Positions 1 to 8,372 of a DNA stretch of 11,041 nt are shown one piece after another; the stretch's first letter is position 1, and every line of letters begins with the position of its first letter. Under the pieces are notes generated by a model that ran no database searches, was not told the DNA's origin, and saw only the letters and a program-made list of their open reading frames with translations. The position numbers were made by a program, and so were the translations under genes. The stretch is from Eudoraea sp. (GTDB lineage Bacteria; Bacteroidota; Bacteroidia; Flavobacteriales; Flavobacteriaceae). The stretch is from NCBI GenBank assembly GCA_013041785.1, contig JABDRK010000298.1, forward strand, positions 1 to 11,041. Direction: 5' to 3'.

Positions 1-841
1 TTTCATCGAGGGCCATGCCCGCCCAGTTGTTGGCACCTCCTGTAGTGGTATACGCTTTTTCCGGCCAGGTTTCATAGCCGTATTCTCCGGGCTGTGGAAT
101 GGTATGGAATATCCAGATGAGGTCTCCACTGATCACGTCATAGGCCCGAATATGCCCGGGTGCAGCTCCCGGAGATTCCGACGTACGATGCCCGGTGATC
201 AGCAAATTTTTATAGATAACTCCGGGGGTGGTCATCACTATGGGTACTTTTTCCGGATCTCTGCCCAGACCTTCTCTGAGATCTACAAAGCCCTTCTTCC
301 CAAAGGCACTAATACGTTTGCCACTTAGGGCGTCAATCGCATATAACTGGTAACCTGAAGCGTAGAAGATACGTGCCTGCCCTCCTTTATCGTCCGTCCA
401 ATATACCATACCCCTGCTCAAACCCAAACCAGTCTGGTCTGTTCCGGGGGGGCTGAATTCCCACATTAATTCACCGCTGCCGGCGTTCAGTGCAAACAAG
501 TCGTTGGCGGGACTTATGCCATACAAGGTGTTACCAACGATCAACGGGTTGGTTTGTATCTGCGTGGTCCGGTCCTCGGAAACTTCTCCGCTAACATAAC
601 TCCAGGCAGGAACCAACTGCTTTACATTGCTGGTGTCTATTTGGGATAAGAGCGAAAAATGGGTACGTTCCGGATCCCCCAGATAGTGTGCCCAGGATTG
701 GAAATCGGGATTTGCCTGTATCTGCTTAATATGCGCTTTTCGATCGAAGGTTGAATCATCTGATGTATCACAACTGCAGACTGAAATTAGAGCAAAGAAG
801 AATCCTGCAAGCGTTTTCCATGATGGGATAGAAGATTTCAT
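1..841 (-). CDS. PQQ-dependent dehydrogenase-like beta-propeller lipoprotein, 3' end outside window
   Basis: This frame is open from an ATG at 839-841 to the left edge, giving 280 codons of the N-terminal part. The N-terminus is a lipoprotein signal: basic start, hydrophobic stretch and a VCSC lipobox, with Cys24 as the probable lipidated residue. The mature part matches the membrane/glucose-type quinoprotein dehydrogenase family. An early WAHYLGDPERTHFSLL segment is followed by VKQLVPAW, RGMVYW, a YAIDALSGK blade, VDLREGLG, GHIRAYDVISGDLIW, and a segment with FHTIPQPGE, ETWP and ANNWAGMALDE. Family members oxidise sugars or alcohols in the periplasm with PQQ. The substrate cannot be told from this fragment, and the C-terminal blades and any cytochrome c domain lie outside. 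The gene starts 10 bp after the stop of the RidA-like gene, so the two are probably co-transcribed. No PQQ-synthesis gene is visible here. Confidence 0.88.
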   Translation of the reverse strand, partial: MKSSIPSWKTLAGFFFALISVCSCDTSDDSTFDRKAHIKQIQANPDFQSWAHYLGDPERTHFSLLSQIDTSNVKQLVPAWSYVSGEVSEDRTTQIQTNPLIVGNTLYGISPANDLFALNAGSGELMWEFSPPGTDQTGLGLSRGMVYWTDDKGGQARIFYASGYQLYAIDALSGKRISAFGKKGFVDLREGLGRDPEKVPIVMTTPGVIYKNLLITGHRTSESPGAAPGHIRAYDVISGDLIWIFHTIPQPGEYGYETWPEKAYTTTGGANNWAGMALDE

Positions 842-851
842 ACCGGGTATC

Positions 852-1319
852 TTATAGAGGGATTACAGCAACCGCATCAATTTCTATCAACCAGTCTTTT
901 TTTGCCAGTGATTGTACCCCAACCAGGGTACTTGCCGGCATTTTTTCATCTCCCAACAGTTCCTTTCGCACCTTTCGGAAGCTTTCCAGTTGTACCTCAT
1001 CATAGCCTACTATATAGGTGTTCATTTTAACAATATCACTGGTGCTACCTCCCATCTTATTGAGCAGTGCTTTCAGTTTTTCTATGGCAGAACGCATTTG
1101 TGTTTCCAAATCCTGCCCGTCCCCAATCTGTCCCGAAATATATACAGTTTTGTGGCTGGCCGAAGTGATTACAACGGCCTCGGAATAGCCATTGTGCTGA
1201 TCGTAATAACTTTTATTAACAGGGTTTAGGCCAACAGGTTTTTCAGTTACCTGATTACAGGAATAAAAAAGGAAAGCTATACTCAGAAGCATTACCGCTC
1301 TCACTATTAAAATCTTCAT
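852..1319 (-). CDS. RidA/YjgF-superfamily protein with lipoprotein signal
   Basis: 155 residues. The first 21 form a lipoprotein signal ending in LFYSC (Cys21), which predicts export and anchoring in the envelope. Residues from about 35 onward form one RidA/YjgF (chorismate-mutase-like) domain: VYISGQIG, an acidic/Gln patch, MRSAIEKLKALLNKMGGS, DIVKMNTYIVG, and a C-terminal MPASTLVGV...LIEIDAVAVI. RidA proteins are normally cytosolic trimers that hydrolyse reactive enamines/imines. The substrate-binding arginine of RidA (E. coli Arg105, in a P-A-R-S context) aligns with Ser here (P-A-S-T), so canonical deaminase activity is doubtful and the protein fits the Arg-lacking Rid subfamilies better. 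It is first in a probable operon with the PQQ-type dehydrogenase. The ATG at 1317-1319 is chosen because it gives a complete signal peptide. Family assignment is firm; function is unknown. Confidence 0.92.
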   Translation of the reverse strand: MKILIVRAVMLLSIAFLFYSCNQVTEKPVGLNPVNKSYYDQHNGYSEAVVITSASHKTVYISGQIGDGQDLETQMRSAIEKLKALLNKMGGSTSDIVKMNTYIVGYDEVQLESFRKVRKELLGDEKMPASTLVGVQSLAKKDWLIEIDAVAVIPL

Positions 1320-1464
1320 AGGAGTCTTGTTTTAGGATTCAATGAATGGACTCGGATCGCTTTTCTAATGTACTAAATCTTTATGTGTATGTAGTCAGGC
1401 GCTCCATTTAATATCTGCCTCTTTTTCCCTACATTTAAGGCCGACTAATTCAAACGAACACAAT
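1320..1464. promoter_or_regulatory. Divergent intergenic region between the lipoprotein operon and the propeller operon
   Basis: These 145 bp separate two divergently transcribed units, so promoters for both should lie here. On the plus strand TACATTTA at 1430-1437 is one base off the Bacteroidota -7 consensus TAnnTTTG and sits 27 bp before the ATG at 1465. I see no TTG at the usual -33 distance. On the minus strand TACATTAG (plus-strand positions 1365-1372) is a similarly imperfect match, about 45 bp from the lipoprotein start. Neither start has a strong Shine-Dalgarno. The regulatory role follows from the layout; the individual boxes are weak. Confidence 0.5.
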
Positions 1465-4400
1465 ATGAAACGCTTTCCATTGCTCTTAGGCATTGTTTTA
1501 CTTGTCTTTACATTAATTCCAGATTCACTTAACGCCCAAAGGCGCAAGAAAACCACGGCAAATCCGGTCCAATATCCGGAGGCTTTGTATTCCAGCATGG
1601 AATACAGACTGGTTGGGCCTTTTAGAGGAGGGCGATCAGCTGCGGTTACCGGTGTTCCTGGCGAACCCAATTTGTTTTATTTCGGCGCCACAGGTGGTGG
1701 TGTCTGGAAAACAACAGATGGCGGCAGGTCCTGGGAAAATATCTCTGACGGATATTTTGGAGGGAGTATTGGAGCCGTTGAAGTAGCCCAGAGCGATCCC
1801 AATGTGATCTATGTAGGAGGAGGTGAAAAGACCCTTAGGGGTAATGTTTCTTCTGGGTATGGTGTTTGGAAAACCGTAGACGCAGGGAAAACATGGAAAT
1901 CGGCAGGACTGATAAAAAGCCGGCATGTCCCCAGGATACGATTACACCCGGATAATCCGGATATTGTGTATGCGGCAGTTTTGGGAAATATATACAAACC
2001 TACCACGGATCGCGGTATCTATAAAAGTACGGATGGGGGTAAAAGCTGGAAGAAAACCCTGTTTGTGAATGAGCAGGCAGGAGCGGTAGATCTGGTGATG
2101 GACCCGAACAACCCCAGGATTCTTTATGCCTCAACCTGGCGGGCCAAGCGCACCCCTTACAGCCTGAGCAGTGGTGGTGAGGGTTCAGCACTTTGGAAAA
2201 GCACAGATAGTGGAGAAACCTGGACGGAAATATCAAAAAATGAAGGCTTTCCTGCTGATACCCTTGGGATTATTGGAGTGTCTGTCTCTCATAAGAATTC
2301 GGACCGGGTGTGGGCTATTGTCGAACACAAGGAAAAAGGGGGGCTTTATCGGTCTGATGACGGAGGAAAAAAATGGACCCTGATAAATGGGGAACGCAAG
2401 CTGCGTCAAAGGGCCTGGTACTATACAAGGGTGTATGCCGATACTGAAAATGAGGACGTGGTTTATGTGCTCAATGTGCGTTATCATAAATCTACCGACG
2501 GGGGTAAAACCTTTAAAACATTCAATGCCCCGCACGGGGATCACCACGACTTATGGATTGCCCCGGAAAATCCCAAACGCATGATTATTGGAGATGACGG
2601 GGGAGCACAGGTCTCCTATGACGGAGGCACTACCTGGAGTACCTATTACAATCAGCCCACAGCCCAATTTTACAGGGTTACCACGGATAATGATTTTCCC
2701 TATCGCATATACGTTGCTCAACAGGACAATTCGACGGTACGAATTCGTCACCGCAGTGATGGGGGCAGTATAAGTGAAGATGACTGGGAATCAACTGCAG
2801 GAGGGGAGTCTGCGCATATAGCAGTGGACCCCTCAAATAATGATATTGTCTATGGAGGCAGTTATGGCGGATTCCTGACACGGGTCAACCACGAGGCCGG
2901 TACCGTAAGGGCAATCAATGTATGGCCGGATAATCCCATGGGCTATGGAGCCGAAGGAATGAAGTACCGATTTCAATGGAATTTTCCGATCATTTTTAGC
3001 AAGCACGATCCTAAAAAGCTTTACACCTTTTCAAACCATGTACATCTAAGTACTGATGAAGGACAAAGCTGGAAATTGCTCAGTGGCGACCTCACGCGAA
3101 ATGATCCGGATAAATTGGTTTCCAGCGGAGGGCCTATCACCCAGGACAATACCGGGGTGGAATATTACTGTACCATTTTTGCCGCTAATGAAAGCCCGCT
3201 AAAAGAAGGTTTGATGTGGGTGGGAAGTGATGACGGCCTGGTGCATATAACCCGTGATGGGGGACAGTCCTGGGAAAATGTGACCCCGGCAAATATGCCC
3301 GAATGGAGCATGGTTAACAGCATTGAACCATCGGCTTTTGATGAAGGAACCTGCTACCTGGCAGCAACACGATATAAGCTTGGGGATTTTACGCCATATC
3401 TGTATAAAACCACGGATTATGGAAAATCCTGGAGCCGTATTACCAATGGAATTCAAAGCGAACATTTTACGCGTGTACTGCGCGAAGATCCAAAAAGGAA
3501 AGGCCTCCTCTATGCAGGGACAGAGACCGGGATGTACGTTTCTTTTAATGATGGACAAAATTGGCAGCCTTTCCAAATGAACCTGCCTATAGTTCCCATC
3601 ACCGATCTGGCCATCAAAGACAATAACCTCGTTGTAGCTACTCAAGGGCGTAGCGTATGGATGCTGGACGATTTGACCGTGCTTCATCAGCTGGACGACA
3701 ACAAAAAAACAGCTTCAAACATCCTGTATGCTCCAAAAGATTCATATCGAACCAAGGGAAGGGCATCTGCCACACCCTCCAAAACGGCAGGACAGAATCA
3801 TCCAAATGGGGTGGTGACACATTTCTACCTTCGAGATTTTGACAAAAAGGACAGTATTGCCCTGACCTATACCACTACCCAGGGAGATACCCTGGCTTCT
3901 TATAGCACCTATGCCAAGGATACAAAGAAGCAATTGAAAGTGAAAAAAGGGGGTAATACCCACGTTTGGAATACCCGGGGTAAGGGAGCTGAATTGCTCA
4001 AAGGAATGATCCTTTGGTGGGCCAATCTCAATGGAGCCAAAGCGGTTCCCGGAAATTACCAGGTGCATCTGAATGTAAATGGGGAAATGCAATCTCAGGT
4101 ATTTAAGATCCTTCCGGATCCCAGGGCTGAGGTTACCGTGGCCGATATGCAAAAACAGTACGATTTCATTACGGATGTAAATACGACTGTTGATCGTGCG
4201 CACCAATCCATTAAAAAGATCAGAAAGATCTCGACCCAGCTTGATGCATTTATGAAACAATACAAGGACGATGAGCGAACAAAGGAATTGAGGGAGAAGG
4301 CTAAAAAGATGAAAACAGACTTTGAAGCTATTGAAAAAGCCCTGTATCAAACTAAAAACAGAAGTGGGCAGGACCCTTTAAATTTCCCTATTCGGCTTAA

Positions 4401-4602
4401 CAACAAGCTGGCGCATTTAAACAGTCTGGTTTCCCTGGATGATTTCCCACCAACTGCCCAGGACATTCAGGTAAAAAATGAGCTGTCCCAAAAGATCAAT
4501 GAGCAACTTGAAACTTTTGACAAGCTCGTGGACAAGGAAATTGCCAGCTTTAATCAGTCATTCAACGCTTTAAACCTTAACTATCTTTTTATAGAAGAAT
4601 AA
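1465..4602 (+). CDS. Secreted sortilin/VPS10-like Asp-box propeller protein, paralogue 1
   Basis: 1045 residues. Residues 1-25 are a Sec signal peptide (basic start, hydrophobic core, SLNAQ end) with no lipobox. Residues about 45-735 carry 11 Asp-boxes (S/T-x-D-x-G-x-x-W), from TTDGGRSW at residue 83 to SFNDGQNW near 692, closing with WMLDDL at 732. This is enough for one large or two smaller beta-propellers of the BNR/sortilin (VPS10-like) type. Residues about 782-885 look like an Ig-like beta domain (PGNYQVHLNVNG). About 890-1045 is charged and helical. Motifs outside the Asp-boxes, RAWYY, HGDHHDLWI (His357), PTAQFYR and AGGESA, also occur in the next gene. Databases often label such proteins 'glycosyl hydrolase', but Asp-boxes are a structural fold motif and I see no catalytic assignment. 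No type IX sorting domain is evident at the C-terminus. It is first in a likely operon with its paralogue, 24 bp downstream. The biochemical role is unknown. Confidence 0.93.
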   Translation: MKRFPLLLGIVLLVFTLIPDSLNAQRRKKTTANPVQYPEALYSSMEYRLVGPFRGGRSAAVTGVPGEPNLFYFGATGGGVWKTTDGGRSWENISDGYFGGSIGAVEVAQSDPNVIYVGGGEKTLRGNVSSGYGVWKTVDAGKTWKSAGLIKSRHVPRIRLHPDNPDIVYAAVLGNIYKPTTDRGIYKSTDGGKSWKKTLFVNEQAGAVDLVMDPNNPRILYASTWRAKRTPYSLSSGGEGSALWKSTDSGETWTEISKNEGFPADTLGIIGVSVSHKNSDRVWAIVEHKEKGGLYRSDDGGKKWTLINGERKLRQRAWYYTRVYADTENEDVVYVLNVRYHKSTDGGKTFKTFNAPHGDHHDLWIAPENPKRMIIGDDGGAQVSYDGGTTWSTYYNQPTAQFYRVTTDNDFPYRIYVAQQDNSTVRIRHRSDGGSISEDDWESTAGGESAHIAVDPSNNDIVYGGSYGGFLTRVNHEAGTVRAINVWPDNPMGYGAEGMKYRFQWNFPIIFSKHDPKKLYTFSNHVHLSTDEGQSWKLLSGDLTRNDPDKLVSSGGPITQDNTGVEYYCTIFAANESPLKEGLMWVGSDDGLVHITRDGGQSWENVTPANMPEWSMVNSIEPSAFDEGTCYLAATRYKLGDFTPYLYKTTDYGKSWSRITNGIQSEHFTRVLREDPKRKGLLYAGTETGMYVSFNDGQNWQPFQMNLPIVPITDLAIKDNNLVVATQGRSVWMLDDLTVLHQLDDNKKTASNILYAPKDSYRTKGRASATPSKTAGQNHPNGVVTHFYLRDFDKKDSIALTYTTTQGDTLASYSTYAKDTKKQLKVKKGGNTHVWNTRGKGAELLKGMILWWANLNGAKAVPGNYQVHLNVNGEMQSQVFKILPDPRAEVTVADMQKQYDFITDVNTTVDRAHQSIKKIRKISTQLDAFMKQYKDDERTKELREKAKKMKTDFEAIEKALYQTKNRSGQDPLNFPIRLNNKLAHLNSLVSLDDFPPTAQDIQVKNELSQKINEQLETFDKLVDKEIASFNQSFNALNLNYLFIEE

Positions 4603-4626
4603 ACGCCCTATATAAATCCTCAACTT

Positions 4627-7600
4627 ATGAAAAAACAGGCACTAGTGCTCCTGGTAGCTATTTTATCCTTAACAGTGGGTTTGGCCCAGTCTGCGGCTGA
4701 GTATTTTGCCCCGCTAAAATATAGAAATATAGGACCTTACCGTGGTGGCAGGTCGGTAACAGCCACCGGTGTGGTAGGGGATCCATTAACCTATTATATG
4801 GGTATTACAGGGGGCGGACTCTGGAAAACCCAGGATGCCGGACAGCGTTGGGAGAACATTTCAGATGGATTTTTTGAGACAGGATCTGTTGGGGCCGTGG
4901 CTGTTTCAGCCTCACATCCCAATGTTGTGTACTGTGGAATGGGCGAACATGCTCCGAGGGGGGTAATGAGCTCCTATGGAGACGGGGTTTACAAGTCCAC
5001 AGATTCGGGTAAGACCTGGAAGAAGATTGGCCTGGAAAAAACGCAGCATATTGCCCGTATCATAATTCACCCGGATAATCCCGACGTGGTATATGTAGCT
5101 GCTCAGGGTGCTTTGTACGGTCCAAATCCGGAACGGGGAATATATAAAACAACAAATGGCGGGGAAAGTTGGGAAAAAGTGCTCTATGTAAATGAAGGCA
5201 CAGGGGCATCCGAACTGTCCATGGATCCAACGGCACCAGACATTTTATATGCAGCCATGTGGGAGCACCAGAGAACCCCGTTTAAAGTGATCAGCGGGGG
5301 CCCCGGAAGTGGTTTGTATAAGTCTATGGACGGAGGTAAAAGCTGGAAACAGATCCACAACGGACTTCCGGAGGAGAAAGGGAAGATGGCCATTGCAGTA
5401 AGCCCGGCAAACCCCAACCGTGTTTATGCCCTGATCGAAAGCGATTCTGATCAGGACAAAGGAGGGCTTTTTGTGTCTATGGATGCCGGTGCCTCCTGGC
5501 GTATGGTAAGCGGGGATAACAGGCTCGTGCAACGTGCCTGGTACTATATTGAAGTTTTTGCAGATCCCAACGACGAAAACACCGTTTACGTCCTGAGCGC
5601 ACAGGCTTTGCGATCAATTGATGGAGGAAAAAACTGGGAACGTATTACAGGCACCCACGGGGATTTTCACGATTTATGGATCAATCCGGCCAACTCAGAC
5701 AACATGGTGATCGCCAATGACGGAGGAGCAGCCATTAGCTTTAACCATGGAAAGACCTGGTCTACACAATCTAATATGCCAACGGCTCAGTTTTATCGTA
5801 TTAATGCGGATGACCTTTTCCCGTATAATATTTATGGAGGGCAACAGGACAATACCTCAGTCAGGATTGCTAGTATGTCCGCAGGCCGCAGGGGGATTGG
5901 CGAACAGGACTGGACCTATGCTGCAGGAGGGGAAAGTGCTTTCCTGGCATTTGATCCAAAAAATCCAAGATACATCTTAGGGGGGAGTTATTTGGGAACC
6001 ATTGAAGCCCTGGATATGGAAACAAAATCCGGAACTAAAATCATGGCAGCCCCAATTCAATATTTGGGTCGGGCTGCACGGGATATGAAATATCTCTACA
6101 ACTGGAATGCCCCCATTATCTGGTCACAACACGAACCCGGCACCTTCTACCATTGTGCTCAGCTCGTGTTGAGAACCCGGGACATGGGCCTTACCTGGGA
6201 AGAAATTTCGCCTGACCTCACCAGGAATATGGACGAAAAGCAGGGTAAAGGTGGAGGGCCGTATACCGTTGAGGCGGTTGGAGCTGAAAATTATGGAACC
6301 ATTGCCTATATGATTGAATCACCCCATGAAAAAGGGGTCTTCTGGACAGGGAGTGATGATGGCCTGGTACACCTTACCCGAAACGGGGGAGCCTCCTGGG
6401 AAAATGTCACCCCAAAAGGTCTTCAGGAATGTTTGGTAAATGCCATTGATATTTCCCCGCATGATCCGGGTACAGCATATATCGCCACCACCCGTTATAA
6501 ATTTAATGACTATACCCCGGCCTTGTATAAAACAACCAATTACGGAAAAACCTGGACCAATATCAGCAAGGGAATCCCTTACGGGGCCTTTACCCGGGTT
6601 GTCAGGGAAGATACTCAGCGTAAAAATCTGCTCTATGCAGGTACCGAGAAGGGCATGTATATTTCCTGGGATGGCGGAAGCAATTGGGAACCCTTCCAGT
6701 TGAATCTCCCCGTGACCCCTATAACGGATCTAAAAGTGCACCAGGGCGACCTGATTGTTGCTACTTCAGGACGGTCCTTCTGGATCCTGGACGACCTGCA
6801 GGCATTGGCACAGTATGTACCCAGTTCCACGGGCATGTCCATCATGCAGCCTGAAGTTACCTACAATGGAAATTGGGGGAGTCCGCTTAGTGGCAATTCA
6901 ACAAAGTTTAAGGGAACACATCCGTTTCAGGGCGTAAACCCTGCCAATGGCATGGTGTTGTATTATCAGTTACCTGAATTGAACAGTGATGCAGCATTAA
7001 CCCTGACCATTAAGAATGCACAGGGTAAAGTTGTGCGCACCTTCAGTTCTGAAAAGGACCCGGACTATAAACCGCATAACGGCGGCGGGGCCCCTCCAAA
7101 GCCGGTTCTCAGCAAGAAAAAAGGACTAAATCGGTTTGTGTGGAATTTAGGATACCCCATCATGCCCGGGATTCCTGATGTTTATATCGAAGCTAATTTC
7201 AGGGGACATAAGGCACCTCCGGGCACCTATACTTTGGAATTAACAGCAGGAGACAAAACCGTAAGCACTACCGGAGAGATCAGGGAAATGCGGGGATTTG
7301 AAACCAAACCCGGACAGTATGAAGCCTATGACAAATTCATGTCTAATCTGGAAAGCAACCTGACCCAAATGCACAATACGATCAACTCTCTCTACCAGGT
7401 TCAGGATCAATTACAGGCTATCCTTTCAGATATGGAATCCGGATCACTGAAAACCCAGGGAAATGCGCTATTGGACAAATTAAAAACCTGGGATGAGGAA
7501 ATGGTACAGCGAAAATCAAAGGCTTATGACGATGTAGAGAATTTTCCCAATAAATTCAGCGCAGAATACCTTTTTCTGATCAACCAGACCAATAGCGCCA

Positions 7601-7761
7601 TACCACGGGTAAATAAGTCTTCTCAGGATAGGAGGGCTGAATTGGACAAACAATGGGCTGTTCTAAAGGCTAAAGCGGCAACGCTGATCCAAAATGACAT
7701 CCCCGCTTTTAATAAAGCCCTTTGGGAGGCAGGGATTGGAGCTATTCGCATACCGAATTAG
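4627..7761 (+). CDS. Secreted sortilin/VPS10-like Asp-box propeller protein, paralogue 2
   Basis: 1044 residues, colinear with the preceding protein along its whole length. Residues 1-21 are a signal peptide (MKKQ start, LTVGLAQ end). There are 11 Asp-box positions, from TQDAGQRW at residue 68 to SWDGGSNW near 680, and WILDDL at 719 closes the propeller region. Four boxes have Asn in place of Asp (TTNGG, SFNHG, TRNGG, TTNYG); paralogue 1 has one. Shared non-box motifs include [14 protein letters not shown] (His344), PTAQFYR, QQDN and AGGESA. An Ig-like domain follows at about 775-885, after which comes a helical tail with a VENFPNKF segment. A Gly/Pro-rich GGGAPPKP linker inside the Ig-like region is absent from paralogue 1. 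The TAG stop at 7759-7761 shares a base with the probable GTG start of hemJ. Fold and export are well supported. Ligand or enzymatic activity is unknown; a peptidase-, glycan- or protein-binding role are all possible. Confidence 0.93.
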   Translation: MKKQALVLLVAILSLTVGLAQSAAEYFAPLKYRNIGPYRGGRSVTATGVVGDPLTYYMGITGGGLWKTQDAGQRWENISDGFFETGSVGAVAVSASHPNVVYCGMGEHAPRGVMSSYGDGVYKSTDSGKTWKKIGLEKTQHIARIIIHPDNPDVVYVAAQGALYGPNPERGIYKTTNGGESWEKVLYVNEGTGASELSMDPTAPDILYAAMWEHQRTPFKVISGGPGSGLYKSMDGGKSWKQIHNGLPEEKGKMAIAVSPANPNRVYALIESDSDQDKGGLFVSMDAGASWRMVSGDNRLVQRAWYYIEVFADPNDENTVYVLSAQALRSIDGGKNWERITGTHGDFHDLWINPANSDNMVIANDGGAAISFNHGKTWSTQSNMPTAQFYRINADDLFPYNIYGGQQDNTSVRIASMSAGRRGIGEQDWTYAAGGESAFLAFDPKNPRYILGGSYLGTIEALDMETKSGTKIMAAPIQYLGRAARDMKYLYNWNAPIIWSQHEPGTFYHCAQLVLRTRDMGLTWEEISPDLTRNMDEKQGKGGGPYTVEAVGAENYGTIAYMIESPHEKGVFWTGSDDGLVHLTRNGGASWENVTPKGLQECLVNAIDISPHDPGTAYIATTRYKFNDYTPALYKTTNYGKTWTNISKGIPYGAFTRVVREDTQRKNLLYAGTEKGMYISWDGGSNWEPFQLNLPVTPITDLKVHQGDLIVATSGRSFWILDDLQALAQYVPSSTGMSIMQPEVTYNGNWGSPLSGNSTKFKGTHPFQGVNPANGMVLYYQLPELNSDAALTLTIKNAQGKVVRTFSSEKDPDYKPHNGGGAPPKPVLSKKKGLNRFVWNLGYPIMPGIPDVYIEANFRGHKAPPGTYTLELTAGDKTVSTTGEIREMRGFETKPGQYEAYDKFMSNLESNLTQMHNTINSLYQVQDQLQAILSDMESGSLKTQGNALLDKLKTWDEEMVQRKSKAYDDVENFPNKFSAEYLFLINQTNSAIPRVNKSSQDRRAELDKQWAVLKAKAATLIQNDIPAFNKALWEAGIGAIRIPN

Positions 7762-8312
7762 TGGCTGCTTTTTATCCCTACATAAAAGCGTTGCATCTTA
7801 TTTTTGTGGTGACCTGGTTTGCAGGGCTTTTCTATATACCCCGGCTTTTTATCTATCATATTGAGGCATTGGAAAAGCCTTCCCCGGAGCGGGAAATCCT
7901 GGCTGGGCAACTCCGGCTTATGACAAAAAGGCTTTGGAATATCATCACCTGGCCCTCTGCGGTCCTCTGTACCCTTTTTGCTGTATGCTTACTGATAATG
8001 ATGCCCGGATGGCTTGCTCAACCCTGGATGCATGTTAAGCTTGGGTTTGTGCTTTTACTCTTTGCTTATCATCTTAAAACGCATCAGATATACCGCCAAC
8101 TGCAAAGGGATGAAAACCGCTACACCTCAAATTATATGCGGATTTGGAATGAAGGTGCTACGCTGATATTGTTTGCCGTGATATTCCTGGTCGTGTTAAA
8201 GAACGCAGTGAACTGGATCTACGGTTTGTTGGGGTTAGTACTTTTGGCCGTGCTGCTCATGCTTGGGATCCGCCTCTACAAAAGGATACGTGAAAAAAAT
8301 CCTGAGGCTTAG
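7761..8312 (+). CDS. hemJ: Protoporphyrinogen IX oxidase HemJ
   Basis: 183 residues from a GTG at 7761-7763. HemJ oxidises protoporphyrinogen IX to protoporphyrin IX in the inner membrane, the penultimate step of heme synthesis. The N-terminus reads MAAFYPYIKALHLIFVVTW followed by FAGLFYIPRLF, the family signature, with the conserved His at residue 12 and Arg at 28. Later come a TKRLWNIITWPSA helix, a W.HVKL helix, and RIWNEGATLIL leading to a VVLK end (Lys147), all typical of HemJ (UPF0093). About four to five hydrophobic segments lie near 8-30, 62-82, 92-107, 133-148 and 151-172; the last extends past the usual family end. An in-frame TTG at 7722 would add 13 residues and overlap the propeller gene by 40 bp. 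The GTG fits family N-termini better and gives a one-base TAG/GTG overlap that suggests translational coupling. Confidence 0.92.
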   Translation: MAAFYPYIKALHLIFVVTWFAGLFYIPRLFIYHIEALEKPSPEREILAGQLRLMTKRLWNIITWPSAVLCTLFAVCLLIMMPGWLAQPWMHVKLGFVLLLFAYHLKTHQIYRQLQRDENRYTSNYMRIWNEGATLILFAVIFLVVLKNAVNWIYGLLGLVLLAVLLMLGIRLYKRIREKNPEA

Positions 8313-8316
8313 ATTG

Positions 8317-8326
8317 GGATATATCC
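8317..8326. other. 10-bp palindrome downstream of hemJ
   Basis: GGATATATCC is a perfect inverted repeat five bases after the hemJ stop, loosely extended by flanking TT and AA. It lies in the 60-bp gap before the histidine kinase. It has no T-run typical of a terminator and could be an operator or chance. A second short palindrome, AACCGGTT, lies at 8366-8373. Confidence 0.2.
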
Positions 8327-8372
8327 AAAAGGGCTGTACAGGACCCGAGTTGGTGCGTTTTCCTGAACCGGT

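Larger units (their letters stand above)
1465..7761 (+). repeat. Tandem gene duplication of the Asp-box propeller protein
   Basis: The two adjacent genes encode proteins of almost identical length with the same domain order and the same number of Asp-boxes, and long conserved blocks in the same order (for example TRYK..D.TP.LYKTT.YGK.W and LLYAGTE.GMY). The DNA has diverged well beyond simple repeats, so this is an old duplication, with no sign of a recent one. Signal peptides, linkers and helical tails have diverged most. Confidence 0.85.

Noticed and set aside
104..328. Plus-strand open frame of 74 codons
   Set aside because: It is antisense to the PQQ-type dehydrogenase frame, whose conserved motifs fill this stretch.
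912..1229. Plus-strand open frame of 105 codons
   Set aside because: It is the complement of the RidA-like gene, which has a convincing domain and signal.
1711..3570. Asp-box motifs as evidence for sialidase activity
   Set aside because: Asp-boxes are structural and occur in many non-enzymatic propellers; no sialidase arginine triad or FRIP motif was identified.
3199..3687. Minus-strand open frame of 162 codons
   Set aside because: It is antisense to conserved propeller blades and has no family features.
3742..4350. Minus-strand open frame of 202 codons
   Set aside because: It lies antisense inside paralogue 1, has no recognisable domain, and its composition follows from the plus-strand codons.
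4440..4602. Possible type IX secretion sorting domain at the C-terminus of paralogue 1
   Set aside because: The tail is charged and helical; the usual Gly/Lys-rich beta-sandwich ending is not seen. The same is true of paralogue 2.
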